Origin: Hyphomicrobium sp.
GTDB lineage: Bacteria; Pseudomonadota; Alphaproteobacteria; Rhizobiales; Hyphomicrobiaceae
DNA length: 41,102 nt
Direction: 5' to 3'
NCBI GenBank assembly: GCA_025458125.1
Contig: JALOTA010000009.1
Coordinates: forward strand, 1 to 41,102
The position numbers and the translations under genes are program-made. The notes beneath the pieces were generated by a model. That model did no database searches and had not been told where the DNA came from. It worked only from the letters and a program-made list of their open reading frames with translations. This document shows positions 1 through 9,069 of this stretch, piece after piece (within the stretch, counting starts at the first letter, position 1; the number at the start of each line of letters is the position of its first letter).

Positions 1-165
1 TTCCCCAGGCAGGACCGAGCCCCGGCCATCGAGCCGGTCGATGCCGGCGAACTCCGCCGGCATATCGCGGCAGAGCCGGCACTTTCAACCTTCCGCGAGG
101 CTCATGATTTCCGCGTCGACAGCGGATTTTATGTGTCCTCGGCGATGGAGCTGCGTAGAGCATGA
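1..165 (+). CDS. bchM: Mg-protoporphyrin IX O-methyltransferase, C-terminal end (partial)
   Basis: Reading frame 1 is open from the window edge to a TGA at 163-165 and encodes about 54 residues. It ends in a stretch like FPRQDRAPAIEP...SGFYVSSAMELRRA, which matches the C-terminus of BchM as I know the family. BchM methylates Mg-protoporphyrin IX with S-adenosylmethionine in bacteriochlorophyll synthesis. The stop overlaps the lhaA start (ATGA), so the two genes are translationally coupled, the usual bchM-lhaA-puhA order. The frame is not in the ORF track because its start lies outside the window. The SAM-binding domain is not visible here, so the call rests on the tail and on context. Confidence 0.8.
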   Translation, partial: FPRQDRAPAIEPVDAGELRRHIAAEPALSTFREAHDFRVDSGFYVSSAMELRRA

Positions 166-1598
166 CCGGCTTCAACGACAAGCTGCTGAAAGCCTGGGGG
201 AGCGTCAGTCCACGGTTCCTGCCGTTTGCCGACGCGGCAACCGCTGAGTTGCCTCTCGGCCGGCTACTGAGGTTGTCGCTGTTCCAGGTCACGGTCGCGA
301 TGGCGTTCGTGCTTCTCAACGGTACGCTCAATCGCGTGATGATCGTCGAACTCGGTGTTCCCACGTTCGTGGTCTCGATAGCGGTCTCGCTGCCGCTTCT
401 GTTCGCGCCGTTCCGCGCGCTTGTCGGCTTCAAGTCCGACACCCACAAGTCCGCACTCGGCTGGAAACGCGCACCTTACATCTGGTTCGGCTCGTTGCTG
501 CAATTCGGCGGGCTGGCGATCATGCCGTTCGCGCTGCTCGTTCTATCGGGCGATACCACCGGCCCCGCTTGGATTGGATATGCGGGCGCAGCACTTGCGT
601 TTCTTCTTGTCGGCGCCGGTCTGCATACGACGCAAACCGCCGGTCTGGCTCTCGCAACAGATATCGCACCCTCTCACGCCCGCCCGCGTGTGGTGGCCTT
701 CCTCTATGTCATGCTGCTGCTCGGCATGGTCGGCAGTTCGATTGTTTTCGGCTGGCTTCTGTCGGAATTCAGCCAGGTGCGGCTCATTCAGGTGGTTCAG
801 GGCGCTGCCGCACTGACGATGGTGCTCAACCTGGTTGCGCTGTGGAAGCAGGAAGTCCGCGATCCCTCCAAGACCCGCGGCCGCGGCGAGGATGAGCCCG
901 GGTTCGTGGAGGCCTGGAAAGCCCTGACGGCTTCGGGGCCCTGGATGCGCGTGCTGGTGAGTGTCGCTCTGGGCACTGCGGCCTTCAGCATGCAGGACAT
1001 TCTGCTTGAACCCTACGGTGGCGAGGTGCTGCACCTGAGCGTCGGCCAGACTACGGCTCTGACCGGGCTTCTGGCAGGGGGAACCCTGTTTGGGTTCCTC
1101 GTTGCATCAGTGGCACTCAGTGCCGGCTTTGATCCGTTCCGCCTTGCCGCGCTCGGCGCCGTCGCGGGGCTTGCCGCCTTCCCGCTTGTCATCGTATCCG
1201 CGCCGACGGAATCCGTGACCGCGTTCCGTGCCGGTGCGGTTCTGATCGGTTTCGGAAGCGGCCTGTTTTCGGTCGGCACCTTGACCGCAGCCATGAACTT
1301 GTCGGCCGGGGCGGCCAACGGCCTTGCGCTCGGCGCGTGGGGTGCCGTGCAGGCTTCGGCCGCCGGACTGGCGATTGCGATCGGCGGTCTGATCCGCGAC
1401 GCCGTCAGTGCACTCGCCGTATCGGGCCGGCTCGGAGAAGCGCTTTCCAGCCCGGCCACGGGTTACACGACGGTCTATCACATCGAAATCATCCTGCTCT
1501 TCGCGACGCTCGTTGCGATCGGCCCTCTGGTGGGGCTGGAGCGGATGAACAGGTCACACATGCCGGCAAAGTTCGGTCTCGCCGAATTTCCCGGTTAA
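162..1598 (+). CDS. lhaA: Light-harvesting complex assembly protein LhaA (PucC/BCD family transporter)
   Basis: This 478-residue, very hydrophobic protein has about twelve predicted membrane segments and belongs to the bacteriochlorophyll-delivery (PucC/LhaA) branch of the major facilitator superfamily. It includes the loop GFKSDTHKSALGWKRAPYIWFG, typical of the family. LhaA is needed for assembly of the core light-harvesting complex LH1 in the cytoplasmic membrane, probably by delivering pigment. The position between bchM and puhA points to LhaA rather than the PucC associated with LH2 operons. The ATG overlaps the bchM stop by four bases, and puhA follows after 24 bp. Confidence 0.9.
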   Translation: MTGFNDKLLKAWGSVSPRFLPFADAATAELPLGRLLRLSLFQVTVAMAFVLLNGTLNRVMIVELGVPTFVVSIAVSLPLLFAPFRALVGFKSDTHKSALGWKRAPYIWFGSLLQFGGLAIMPFALLVLSGDTTGPAWIGYAGAALAFLLVGAGLHTTQTAGLALATDIAPSHARPRVVAFLYVMLLLGMVGSSIVFGWLLSEFSQVRLIQVVQGAAALTMVLNLVALWKQEVRDPSKTRGRGEDEPGFVEAWKALTASGPWMRVLVSVALGTAAFSMQDILLEPYGGEVLHLSVGQTTALTGLLAGGTLFGFLVASVALSAGFDPFRLAALGAVAGLAAFPLVIVSAPTESVTAFRAGAVLIGFGSGLFSVGTLTAAMNLSAGAANGLALGAWGAVQASAAGLAIAIGGLIRDAVSALAVSGRLGEALSSPATGYTTVYHIEIILLFATLVAIGPLVGLERMNRSHMPAKFGLAEFPG

Positions 1599-1622
1599 CT
1601 GAAGAATTCATGGAGGTGAAAT

Positions 1623-2405
1623 ATGAAGGGTGAAATTTTCGGCATCTTCGATGTCGCTCAGGTTACGCTGTATGTGTTCTTCATCTTCTTCATAGGGCTG
1701 GTGTTCTATCTCCAGCGCGAGACGCGGCGGGAGGGCTATCCGCTCTTCTCCGAGCCGTCAAACACGTTGAAGCCTGGAGACGACTACTTCATTCCCGCGC
1801 CGAAAGTGTTCCGGCTCGTTGATGGCAGCGAAGTTCTAGCTCCGGATGATTCTCGCATCGACACGAGCCTCGGGAATGCCCGGAAAATCGGACCGTGGCC
1901 TGGGGCGCCGATCGAGCCCACCGGAGACCCGATGCTCGCGGAAGTCGGACCCGGCACCTACGCGAAGCGTGCCGACGTCCCCGACAAGCTTTTCGACGGC
2001 AGCGTGAAGATCCGTCCGTTCCGTGTCGCCACGAACTTCGAGGTCAACGTGGCCGATCGCGATCCGCGCGGGTTTGCTCTGGTCGGTGCGAACGGCGTCA
2101 AAGTCGGCACGATCAAGGACCTCTGGATCGACCGGGCCGAAATCATTGTCCGGTATCTGGAAGCCGAGCTGAACGCCGCCGGCGGCAAGCCCGGCCGCAC
2201 GGTTCTGGTTCCGGTGAATTTCTCCAAGATCGACAACCGGAAGAGCGCCGTCAACGTGCAGGCCCTGATGGGTTCGCAGTTCGGCAACATTCCCGAGTTG
2301 AAGAACCCCGACCAGATCACGCTGCTCGAAGAAGAGAAGGTCACCGCTTACTTCGGTGCCGGCACGCTCTACTCCGATCCCTCTCGCTCGGAGCCGCTGC
2401 TGTGA
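1623..2405 (+). CDS. puhA: Photosynthetic reaction centre subunit H
   Basis: The 260-residue product has one N-terminal membrane helix (about residues 11-31) followed by LQRETRREGYPL, the hallmark of reaction-centre H subunits. The rest is a soluble PRC-barrel domain that caps the cytoplasmic face of the L/M subunits and helps proton delivery to quinone QB. A strong Shine-Dalgarno sequence (tggaggtga) precedes the ATG, stronger than those of its neighbours, as suits a structural subunit made in quantity. The length matches the family (about 250-260). The stop overlaps the GTG of puhB. Confidence 0.97.
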   Translation: MKGEIFGIFDVAQVTLYVFFIFFIGLVFYLQRETRREGYPLFSEPSNTLKPGDDYFIPAPKVFRLVDGSEVLAPDDSRIDTSLGNARKIGPWPGAPIEPTGDPMLAEVGPGTYAKRADVPDKLFDGSVKIRPFRVATNFEVNVADRDPRGFALVGANGVKVGTIKDLWIDRAEIIVRYLEAELNAAGGKPGRTVLVPVNFSKIDNRKSAVNVQALMGSQFGNIPELKNPDQITLLEEEKVTAYFGAGTLYSDPSRSEPLL

Positions 2406-3073
2406 GCCACGAGTACGACTTCGAGCCCGTACCGGGGCTACCTGCGAACCTGCCGGAGGGCGAACAGCTCCTCTGGCAGGGATCGCCCTCCGCCGCTGCG
2501 ACGGCAAGACAGGTTCTTCATGTTGGCCTCGTCGCGGCCTACTTCGGCGCGCTTGTCCTCTGGCGGCTCGTTTCCGGCTTGTCGGATGGCCATGCGCTGT
2601 CGCAGATCGCCGTCGACAGTCTTCCCCTGCTCGGCATGGCTACGGCAGCAATCCTCATTCTTTCCCTGCTTGCCTATTTGATCGCCCGGACGACCATTTA
2701 TTCCATCACCAGCCGCCGCGTGGTGATGCGCTTCGGGGTGGCGCTTCCGATGACGGTCAACATTCCGTTCAAAGCGATCCGTAGCGCCGACGTGGCGTTG
2801 CGTTCGGACGGGACGGGAGACGTGGCACTGGAGGTCGATGATCTGGGCCGGCTGTCTTACTTCCACCTCTGGCCGCATACGCGGGCCTGGTACGTACGCA
2901 AAGCCCAGCCGTCGTTCCGCGCTGTCCCTGATGCTCAGAACGTGTCTTCACTCCTGTCGCGGGCACTGCACTCGGCCGCCGGGTCGCCGGAGATGGCGAA
3001 GCGTCCGCAGGCCGTGGTCCGGCCGGCCACAACTCAAACAGTTTCGGGCGGCGCTGCGCCCGCGGCTGCCTGA
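2402..3073 (+). CDS. puhB: Photosynthetic complex (reaction centre) assembly protein PuhB
   Basis: The product is 223 residues from a GTG that overlaps the puhA stop (GTGA). It starts MSHEYDFEPVPGLPANLPEGEQLLWQG, typical of PuhB. The longer ORF in the track runs back into puhA and is not the real start. Two hydrophobic segments (about residues 42-62 and 77-97) are followed by a bacterial PH-like domain (YSITSRRVVMRFG...). PuhB is a membrane protein needed for efficient assembly of the reaction centre. It sits inside the puhA-puhB-puhC run and is presumably co-transcribed. Confidence 0.93.
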   Translation: MSHEYDFEPVPGLPANLPEGEQLLWQGSPSAAATARQVLHVGLVAAYFGALVLWRLVSGLSDGHALSQIAVDSLPLLGMATAAILILSLLAYLIARTTIYSITSRRVVMRFGVALPMTVNIPFKAIRSADVALRSDGTGDVALEVDDLGRLSYFHLWPHTRAWYVRKAQPSFRAVPDAQNVSSLLSRALHSAAGSPEMAKRPQAVVRPATTQTVSGGAAPAAA

Positions 3074-3090
3074 ACCAACGGAGGCGTGCC

Positions 3091-3552
3091 GTGCACGAAG
3101 AAGCGATCGACGCCAAGCCATTTCCCAGGGGTATGCTGATCGCCGCTGGAGCCATGATCGGCCTTTCGCTCATTTTCGCGGCGTCGGCCCGGCTGTGGGA
3201 CTTCGGCGCGACGCGCGTCGTCTATGCGCCGGTGGTCGAGCAGCGCGACTTGATGTTTGCCGATGCCGTTAATGGCTCGGTCGACGTGATCGATGCCGGA
3301 AAGAAACAGCTGATTGCCGAGTTGAAGCCCGGCCAGGACGGTTTCGTCCGCGTGGTGATGCGCAGCATGGCCCGCGACAGGACCGTGCTCGGCGGACTGC
3401 CCGACAAGCCATTCCGGCTGGCCCGGCATTCGGATGATGCTCTGACACTTACGGATTTGGCGACAGGCGAGGTCGTCATGCTGAACGCGTTCGGTGGGAT
3501 GAACAGAAAGTCCTTCGAACAATTTCTCGCCATGGGGAGAACGAAGCCATGA
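3091..3552 (+). CDS. puhC: Photosynthetic complex assembly protein PuhC
   Basis: The 153-residue protein starts at a GTG behind a good ribosome site (cggaggcg). It has one N-terminal membrane helix (about residues 14-33) and a periplasmic domain with the pattern RDLMFADAVNGSVDVIDAGKKQLIAEL...GFVRVVMRSMARDR, recognisable as PuhC. PuhC influences assembly and organisation of the reaction centre-LH1 core in Rhodobacter. It lies 17 bp after puhB, and its TGA overlaps the ATG of the next small gene. Confidence 0.92.
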   Translation: MHEEAIDAKPFPRGMLIAAGAMIGLSLIFAASARLWDFGATRVVYAPVVEQRDLMFADAVNGSVDVIDAGKKQLIAELKPGQDGFVRVVMRSMARDRTVLGGLPDKPFRLARHSDDALTLTDLATGEVVMLNAFGGMNRKSFEQFLAMGRTKP

Positions 3553-3851
3553 TGTCCGTCTTTCGCGGACCACCACCTGAGGTGGTCAATTGCACGATTG
3601 AAATCGAGAATACGTTCGAAAGTCTGCATGCCCACGTCGACCTGCACGGAACGAGGCCGGTCGAGGCCGGCGACGAGGTGCTCGTCCACGGCGACCCGAT
3701 CCGCGTGCCGTATGGCGAAAAGCGTGTGATTGAACGGCAGGCGACCGTGACACGCGCTTCGCCTATCGAGCGGTTGATGACGAAGATCGCCGCGAAGCTG
3801 GAAATCACAGAGCTTTATGAAGTCAGCTTTTCCTCAGGGAGGAAGCTATGA
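3549..3851 (+). CDS. Conserved small photosynthesis-cluster protein of unknown function
   Basis: This 100-residue soluble protein lies between puhC and acsF. It has no signal peptide or membrane segment. The middle looks beta-rich ([32 protein letters not shown]) and the C-terminal third helical ([24 protein letters not shown]). The gene is translationally coupled on both sides: its ATG overlaps the puhC stop and its TGA overlaps the acsF ATG. Such tight coupling suggests a role in reaction-centre assembly or in the AcsF cyclase step, but that is inference. I recall similar genes at this place in other purple-bacterial clusters but know no demonstrated function. An internal second ATG directly follows the first. 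Confidence 0.85.
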   Translation: MMSVFRGPPPEVVNCTIEIENTFESLHAHVDLHGTRPVEAGDEVLVHGDPIRVPYGEKRVIERQATVTRASPIERLMTKIAAKLEITELYEVSFSSGRKL

Positions 3852-4915
3852 CCATCGAAACATTCGGGCGTGCCCCGAACGAGACAACGGCAGCCGCCGT
3901 CAGCGAAACGATCCTGAGCCCGCGCTTCTATACGACGGATTTCGATGAGCTCGACCGGATCGACGTGTCGGCACTCAGGAAAGAATGGGATGCGCTTCTG
4001 GCTGAAATGCGCGCGGATACCAATCGCGGTCATTTTCGGCGCACCGATGCCTGGGACGACTTCGATCTGAATTCTCTGCCAGAAGGTTTGCGCAAGGAAT
4101 TCATCGATTTTCTCGTCAGCTCCCTGACGTCGGAGTTTTCCGGCTGCGTTCTCTACGCAGAGATGAAGAAACGCGGCAAGAACAAGGATCTTGTCGAGCT
4201 TTTCAAGTTCATGAGCCGCGATGAGGCGCGTCACGCCGGGTTCATCAACGACACGTTGCGCGATTTCGACATCGGCATCGACCTGGGCTTCCTGACCAAG
4301 GCGAAGAAGTACACATTCTTCAAGCCGAAGTTCATTTTCTACGCGACGTATCTTTCCGAGAAGATCGGCTACGCGCGCTACATCACGATCTTCCGGCATC
4401 TGGAGCGCCATCCGGACCGCCGCTTCCACCCGATCTTCAAGTGGTTCGAAAAGTGGTGCAACGACGAGTTCCGTCACGGCGAAGCCTTCGCCCTGCTGAT
4501 GCGGGCCAATCCGCACCTGCTCGAAGGGGTCAACAAGTTCTGGGTTCGCTTCTTCGTCCTGGCGGTCTACGCCACGATGTATGTGCGCGACCATGCACGC
4601 CCTGAATTCCACAAGGCCATCGGGATCGATCCGACGGACTACGACATGCGGGTATTCCGGCTGACGTCGGAAATCTCGCGTCAGGTGTTCCCGGTCGAAC
4701 TCGACATCGACAATCCGAAGTTCCTGAAGCGGCTGGAGAAGCTGCGTGTGATCAATGACAAGATCAACGCGCTGGAAGGCCAGGACGGGATCGGCGCCCG
4801 CATGCGCCGGTATGGTCTGGGCGCTTCGGCGATGGCGACATTCGCGCGTCTCTATCTGATGAAGCCGCGCGAGAATCCGTTGCCGCAGCAGATCCGTCTC
4901 GAGCCGATCTGGTAA
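3848..4915 (+). CDS. acsF: Mg-protoporphyrin IX monomethyl ester oxidative cyclase (aerobic, di-iron)
   Basis: The 355-residue enzyme forms the isocyclic ring E of (bacterio)chlorophyll using O2. Di-iron ligand motifs are visible in order: SEFSGC (E96), DEARH (E126, H129), SEKIGYARY (E171) and NDEFRHGE (E207, H210). The length fits the AcsF family. A strong ribosome site (gggaggaag) precedes the ATG, which overlaps the preceding stop. The same reaction is done without O2 by bchE further downstream, so the organism can make pigment under both conditions. puhE follows after 28 bp. Confidence 0.96.
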   Translation: MTIETFGRAPNETTAAAVSETILSPRFYTTDFDELDRIDVSALRKEWDALLAEMRADTNRGHFRRTDAWDDFDLNSLPEGLRKEFIDFLVSSLTSEFSGCVLYAEMKKRGKNKDLVELFKFMSRDEARHAGFINDTLRDFDIGIDLGFLTKAKKYTFFKPKFIFYATYLSEKIGYARYITIFRHLERHPDRRFHPIFKWFEKWCNDEFRHGEAFALLMRANPHLLEGVNKFWVRFFVLAVYATMYVRDHARPEFHKAIGIDPTDYDMRVFRLTSEISRQVFPVELDIDNPKFLKRLEKLRVINDKINALEGQDGIGARMRRYGLGASAMATFARLYLMKPRENPLPQQIRLEPIW

Positions 4916-4943
4916 GTCCCTCGAGCGCCCGAAGGAGAAAGCG

Positions 4944-5801
4944 TTGCTGGTCTACGGTCTGCCCGTTCTGTTTGTCCTCTTCACCTGGTGGTTCCTCACC
5001 GGTGCGGTGCTCTACGTCGTGGGGCTGCCGCGGACGACTGTACGCTGGACCATAGGGGCGGCAACTCTGGTCGCCATCGCGGCGCTCGCAGTGCTCTGGC
5101 AGACGTCCGGCGATACATCGCCGGGCGCTGCCTACGCCGCGTTCCTCGCGGCCCTGCTCGTGTGGGGCTGGCACGAGATCAGCTTTCTCACGGGTCTCGT
5201 GACCGGCCCCAGAACAACAGAAGCGCCGCGCATCTTGGGCGGCAGGGCGGGACTTTGGCCCGCGATCGAGACCTTGCTCTATCATGAGCTCGCCATTCTG
5301 GTGACCGCTCTTGGCCTGTTCGCCATGCTTTGGGGGTCTCCGAACGAAACCGGTCTGTGGGCCTTCGTCATTCTCTGGGTGATGCGGATCAGCGCCAAGC
5401 TCAACGTCTACCTCGGCGTTCCCAATCTCACGGAAGAGTTCCTGCCGCCGCACCTGACTTATCTCAAAACCTACTTCTGCAGACGCAGTATGAATCTGCT
5501 GTTTCCGGTTTCGGTAACACTCTCGACGGTCGGGACATTCATGCTGATCAGCGAGGCAGGGACGTTGACCGGCGTCTTCGACAAGACCGCTTTTACTTTT
5601 CTCGCAACGCTCATGGCTCTCGCGCTGATCGAACATTGGTTCCTGGTGGTGCCGCTGCCCTCGGCGGCGCTGTGGTCATGGGGGCTGTGGTCGCGTGAAG
5701 ACGAGAATGCCGGTGAGACGGCTGCGGCACCCGTTCTGGCGAGGGCGAGTGTGGCTATTCAACCCGATCCGCCGCAACGTGTCAGCGCAACCATCTTCTA
5801 A
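4944..5801 (+). CDS. puhE: Photosynthetic complex assembly protein PuhE
   Basis: The 285-residue integral membrane protein has about seven hydrophobic segments, with WWFLTGAVLYVVGLPR near the N-terminus and WHEISFLTGLVTGPR in the middle, as in PuhE (photosynthetic complex assembly protein 2). It starts with TTG behind a clear AGGAG. In Rhodobacter capsulatus PuhE affects pigment levels and the transition to phototrophic growth. The order acsF-puhE-hemA is typical of purple-bacterial clusters. The last 40 residues are hydrophilic. Confidence 0.92.
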   Translation: MLVYGLPVLFVLFTWWFLTGAVLYVVGLPRTTVRWTIGAATLVAIAALAVLWQTSGDTSPGAAYAAFLAALLVWGWHEISFLTGLVTGPRTTEAPRILGGRAGLWPAIETLLYHELAILVTALGLFAMLWGSPNETGLWAFVILWVMRISAKLNVYLGVPNLTEEFLPPHLTYLKTYFCRRSMNLLFPVSVTLSTVGTFMLISEAGTLTGVFDKTAFTFLATLMALALIEHWFLVVPLPSAALWSWGLWSREDENAGETAAAPVLARASVAIQPDPPQRVSATIF

Positions 5802-5866
5802 CGAAACATCGGACCAAGAGCCGGTAAGAGAAACGGCCGCAAGCGTACAGAAACCGGAGACAAAAA

Positions 5867-7099
5867 ATGGACTACCTGTCGATCTTCCGCGAGCAGCTCG
5901 ACGGCCTCAAGGCCGAAGGGCGCTACCGCGTTTTCGCGGATCTGAAGCGGCAGTGCGGGTCGTTTCCGACAGCGATGTATCATACGGCGGCGGGCGCCCA
6001 TCCCATTACGGTCTGGTGCTCGAACGACTACCTGGGGATGGGGCAGCATCCTGTCGTTCTCGCCGCGATGCATCAGGCCATCGACGAGGCGGGGGCGGGC
6101 TCCGGCGGCACGCGTAACATTTCGGGCACGACCCGTTATCATGTGGAGTTGGAGAACGAGATCGCCGATCTGCACGGGAAAGAAGCAGCTCTCCTGTTCA
6201 CTTCGGCCTATGTCGCCAACGAAGCCACGCTCTCGACGCTGCAAAGGCTCATTCCGGGCGTGATCGTGTTTTCGGACGAGAAGAACCATGCATCGATGAT
6301 CGAGGGTATCCGGCATGGAAACGGGCCGAAGAAGATTTTCCGGCACAACGACGTCGAGGACCTTGAGAAGAAGTTGAAGGAAGCCCCGATCGGGGCGCCG
6401 AAGCTCATCGTCTTCGAGAGCGTCTACTCGATGGATGGGCATATCGCTCCGATGGCTGCGATCGCGGATCTTGCAAAAAAGTATGGCGCCATGACCTACC
6501 TCGACGAGGTTCATGCGGTCGGCCTCTACGGTCCGCGCGGCGGCGGCATTGCCGAACGCGAGGGCCTGATGGACCGGATCGACATCATCAACGGCACGCT
6601 CGCGAAGGGCTTCGGTGTGATGGGTGGTTACATCGCCGCCAAGCGGGAGATCTGCGACGCGATCCGGTCGTTCGCTTCCGGCTTCATCTTTTCCACGTCG
6701 CTCGCGCCTGCGATCACGGCCGGTGCTCTCGCCAGCATTCGTCATCTGAAGTCGAGCACGGTCGAACGGGAACGGCATCAGGAGCGCGCGCGGACGCTGA
6801 AGTCGCGACTGAAGGAAGCCAGTATTCCGTTCATGGCCAACCCCAGCCACATCGTACCGGTCATGGTCGGTGATCCGGTGCATTGCAAGGCTGTGACGGA
6901 CACGCTGCTCGGCCATTACGGCATCTATGTGCAGCCGATCAACTATCCGACGGTACCGAAGGGAACCGAACGGATGCGGCTGACGCCGGGCCCAATGCAT
7001 ACGGACCAGCAGATGTCGGTTCTGGTGGCGGCGCTGAGCGATCTTTGGAATGCCTGTCCGATGGCGAACGGCAAGTTCGTCCGGCTTGCCGCCGAATAG
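5867..7099 (+). CDS. hemA: 5-aminolevulinate synthase
   Basis: The 410-residue PLP enzyme condenses glycine and succinyl-CoA to 5-aminolevulinate, the first step of tetrapyrrole synthesis in alphaproteobacteria. It shows the start [26 protein letters not shown], the glycine/substrate loop [10 protein letters not shown], the PLP-contacting YLDEVHAVG (D213, H216) and the PLP lysine in [12 protein letters not shown] (K247). The length is typical of the family. It follows puhE by 65 bp and ends at a strong terminator. Placement next to bchE, acsF and bchJ suggests this copy serves bacteriochlorophyll production. A second housekeeping copy may exist elsewhere but cannot be seen. Confidence 0.97.
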   Translation: MDYLSIFREQLDGLKAEGRYRVFADLKRQCGSFPTAMYHTAAGAHPITVWCSNDYLGMGQHPVVLAAMHQAIDEAGAGSGGTRNISGTTRYHVELENEIADLHGKEAALLFTSAYVANEATLSTLQRLIPGVIVFSDEKNHASMIEGIRHGNGPKKIFRHNDVEDLEKKLKEAPIGAPKLIVFESVYSMDGHIAPMAAIADLAKKYGAMTYLDEVHAVGLYGPRGGGIAEREGLMDRIDIINGTLAKGFGVMGGYIAAKREICDAIRSFASGFIFSTSLAPAITAGALASIRHLKSSTVERERHQERARTLKSRLKEASIPFMANPSHIVPVMVGDPVHCKAVTDTLLGHYGIYVQPINYPTVPKGTERMRLTPGPMHTDQQMSVLVAALSDLWNACPMANGKFVRLAAE

Positions 7100-7129
7100 C
7101 TCCCAGCCAGTTTAGAACCGTAACAACAG

Positions 7130-7164
7130 ATCCAGCCGCAGCGCCCTGCGGCTGGATTTGTTTT
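7130..7164 (+). terminator. Rho-independent terminator after hemA
   Basis: A perfect 12-bp GC-rich stem (atccagccgcag / ctgcggctggat) with a 4-nt loop is followed by ttgtttt. It lies 30 bp after the hemA stop and separates the bchM-to-hemA transcript from the bchE promoter region. Confidence 0.92.
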
Positions 7165-7205
7165 GAGCGCCCGCACAGAAGCGAGGCAGAAGAATCCTTC
7201 GCCGT

Positions 7206-7219
7206 TTGACCGGTATCAA
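7206..7219 (+). promoter_or_regulatory. FNR/FnrL-type operator upstream of bchE
   Basis: TTGAC-CGGT-ATCAA matches the FNR consensus TTGAT-N4-ATCAA at nine of ten positions and sits inside a longer perfect inverted repeat (GTTTGA-N6-TCAAAC, 7204-7221). Its centre lies about 41 bp before the start predicted from a weak -10 (TAAAGT, 7241-7246), the geometry of a class II FNR-activated promoter. Anaerobic induction of bchE by FnrL is known in Rhodobacter, so activation here is a reasonable inference. Confidence 0.82.
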
Positions 7220-7240
7220 ACGCGACCACGGCGCTAGACG

Positions 7241-7246
7241 TAAAGT
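7241..7246 (+). promoter_or_regulatory. Putative -10 element of the bchE promoter
   Basis: TAAAGT matches four of six bases of the sigma-70 -10 consensus. Taking it as the -10 puts the transcription start near 7253, about 26 bp before the bchE ATG, and puts the FNR site close to -41.5. Chosen mainly because of that spacing. Confidence 0.4.
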
Positions 7247-7278
7247 GCGCTGGACACTTGGCTTGCGGAGGTCGTCTG

Positions 7279-9069
7279 ATGCGCGTGCTCTTCATTCATC
7301 CCAACTATCACTCGGGCGGAGCCGAGATCGCGGGCAACTGGCCGCCGGCCTGGGTCGCCTATCTCGCCGGTGCGTTGAAGGCGAACGGAATCGACGACGT
7401 CCACTTCATCGACTCGATGACGCATGACATCGGGGATGACCGCCTGAGGGAAATGATCGAGGAGCTTCAGCCGGACATCGTTGGTGTCACGGCTATTACG
7501 CCCTCGATCTACAAGGCCGAGAATGTTCTCAAGATGGCCAAGGATGTCTGCCCGCGCGCGGTTACCGTGCTCGGCGGCATTCATGGTACCTTCATGTACC
7601 GGCAGGTTCTGTCCGAGGCTCCCTACATCGACGCGATCGTGCGCGGCGAAGGCGAGGAAATCATGGTCGAACTCGCCAAGGCAGTTGCCGAAGGCCGCTG
7701 GCCGGAAGCACGCGCATCGATCAAGGGGCTCGCCTACGTCGTCGACGGCAAGGTGATCGCAACGCCGGCCGCGCCGACTGTTAAGAATCTCGAGGCGATC
7801 AAGGCCGACTGGAGCATCCTCGACTGGCCGAAATACCAGTACATTCCTCTCGGGGTTCGCGTGGCCATTCCCAACATGGCGCGTGGATGCCCGTTCACAT
7901 GCTCGTTCTGCTCGCAGTGGAAGTTCTGGCGCGACTATCGCATCCGCGACCCGAAAGCGGTCGTCGACGAGATCATCGAGTTGCGCGACAAGCATCAGGT
8001 AGGTTTTTTCATCCTGGCTGACGAAGAGCCGACGATCAATCGCAAGAAGTTCGTTGCGTTTTGCGAGGAGCTGATCAAGCGCGACGTCGGTCTTCTGTGG
8101 GGCATCAATACGCGCGTCACCGATATCCTGCGCGATGAAAAGCTCTTGCCGTTGTATCGCAAGGCGGGCCTCATCCACGTTTCGCTCGGTACCGAGGCAG
8201 CCGCGCAGCTCAAACTCGATCTCTTCAACAAGGAAACCACGGTCGCGCAGAACAAGAAGGCCGTTCAGCTTCTTCGTGACGCTGGAATCGTGGTCGAGGC
8301 CCAATTTATCGTGGGCCTTGAAAACGAAACCGCGGAGACACTCGAAGAGACTTATCGCATGGCCTGCGACTGGAAGCCGGATCTTGCCAACTGGTCGATG
8401 TACACGCCATGGCCGTTTTCCGATCTCTTCAAGGAACTCGGCGACAAGGTGGAGGTGTTCGACTACGAGAAGTACAATTTCGTGACGCCCATCATGAAGC
8501 CGGACTCGATGGACCGGGCGGAACTTCTCGACCGCGTGATGAACAACTACCGCCGCTTCTATATGAAGAAGGCGCTGTTTTCTTATCCCTTCGCAGGGAC
8601 CGGCGATCGCCGCAAGTATCTCTGGGGATGCCTGAAAGCCTTCCTCAAGGCCGGTTTCGAGCGCAAGTTCTACGATCTCGGTAAGGTGGACTACTGGGGC
8701 CCGCAGTCCAAGAAGAAGGTCCATTTCAATTTCGATACCACTCGCCAGCGTGCCAATGACGAGGATGTCGAGTGGCAGGTGACGCACAATCGCAAGACCA
8801 ACACCATGCACGAGGCCGCCCTGGCGATGGCGTGCGGCGGCGGCAAGGAGCAAATGGACGACGACGGCGTGCCACTGATGGGCGCGGCAATGCACGGCTC
8901 CAAGCAGCAGATGGCTGACCACGTGCATGAGGCGGGCGCGTGCGGCTGCGGGTCGGGATGCGACTGCGAAGATGGGAAAGCGAAGTCTGGTCCGCCGAAG
9001 ACCACCTTCACTGTCGGGGGCGCAAAGCCTCAGCCCATCAAGGTGACGCATGAAAGCGCTGGTGTTTGA
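7279..9069 (+). CDS. bchE: Mg-protoporphyrin IX monomethyl ester anaerobic (oxygen-independent) cyclase
   Basis: The 596-residue radical-SAM enzyme forms ring E using water as the oxygen donor. The N-terminus ([23 protein letters not shown]) begins a B12-binding-type domain. The radical-SAM cluster motif is CPFTCSFC (C204, C208, C211), followed by [14 protein letters not shown] prefer the ATG at 7279 over the track start 21 bp upstream because it has a good ribosome site (gcggagg). The last 80 residues form an unusual Cys/His-rich tail containing [15 protein letters not shown], beyond the radical-SAM core. The end overlaps bchJ by 20 bp. A preceding FNR site indicates anaerobic expression, complementing aerobic AcsF. 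Confidence 0.95.
   Translation: MRVLFIHPNYHSGGAEIAGNWPPAWVAYLAGALKANGIDDVHFIDSMTHDIGDDRLREMIEELQPDIVGVTAITPSIYKAENVLKMAKDVCPRAVTVLGGIHGTFMYRQVLSEAPYIDAIVRGEGEEIMVELAKAVAEGRWPEARASIKGLAYVVDGKVIATPAAPTVKNLEAIKADWSILDWPKYQYIPLGVRVAIPNMARGCPFTCSFCSQWKFWRDYRIRDPKAVVDEIIELRDKHQVGFFILADEEPTINRKKFVAFCEELIKRDVGLLWGINTRVTDILRDEKLLPLYRKAGLIHVSLGTEAAAQLKLDLFNKETTVAQNKKAVQLLRDAGIVVEAQFIVGLENETAETLEETYRMACDWKPDLANWSMYTPWPFSDLFKELGDKVEVFDYEKYNFVTPIMKPDSMDRAELLDRVMNNYRRFYMKKALFSYPFAGTGDRRKYLWGCLKAFLKAGFERKFYDLGKVDYWGPQSKKKVHFNFDTTRQRANDEDVEWQVTHNRKTNTMHEAALAMACGGGKEQMDDDGVPLMGAAMHGSKQQMADHVHEAGACGCGSGCDCEDGKAKSGPPKTTFTVGGAKPQPIKVTHESAGV

Noticed and set aside
7234-9051. 605-residue minus-strand ORF antisense to bchE
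   Set aside because: It is a shadow of the GC-rich bchE frame; the plus strand has radical-SAM motifs and a ribosome site, the minus strand has low-complexity His/Arg/Val sequence.
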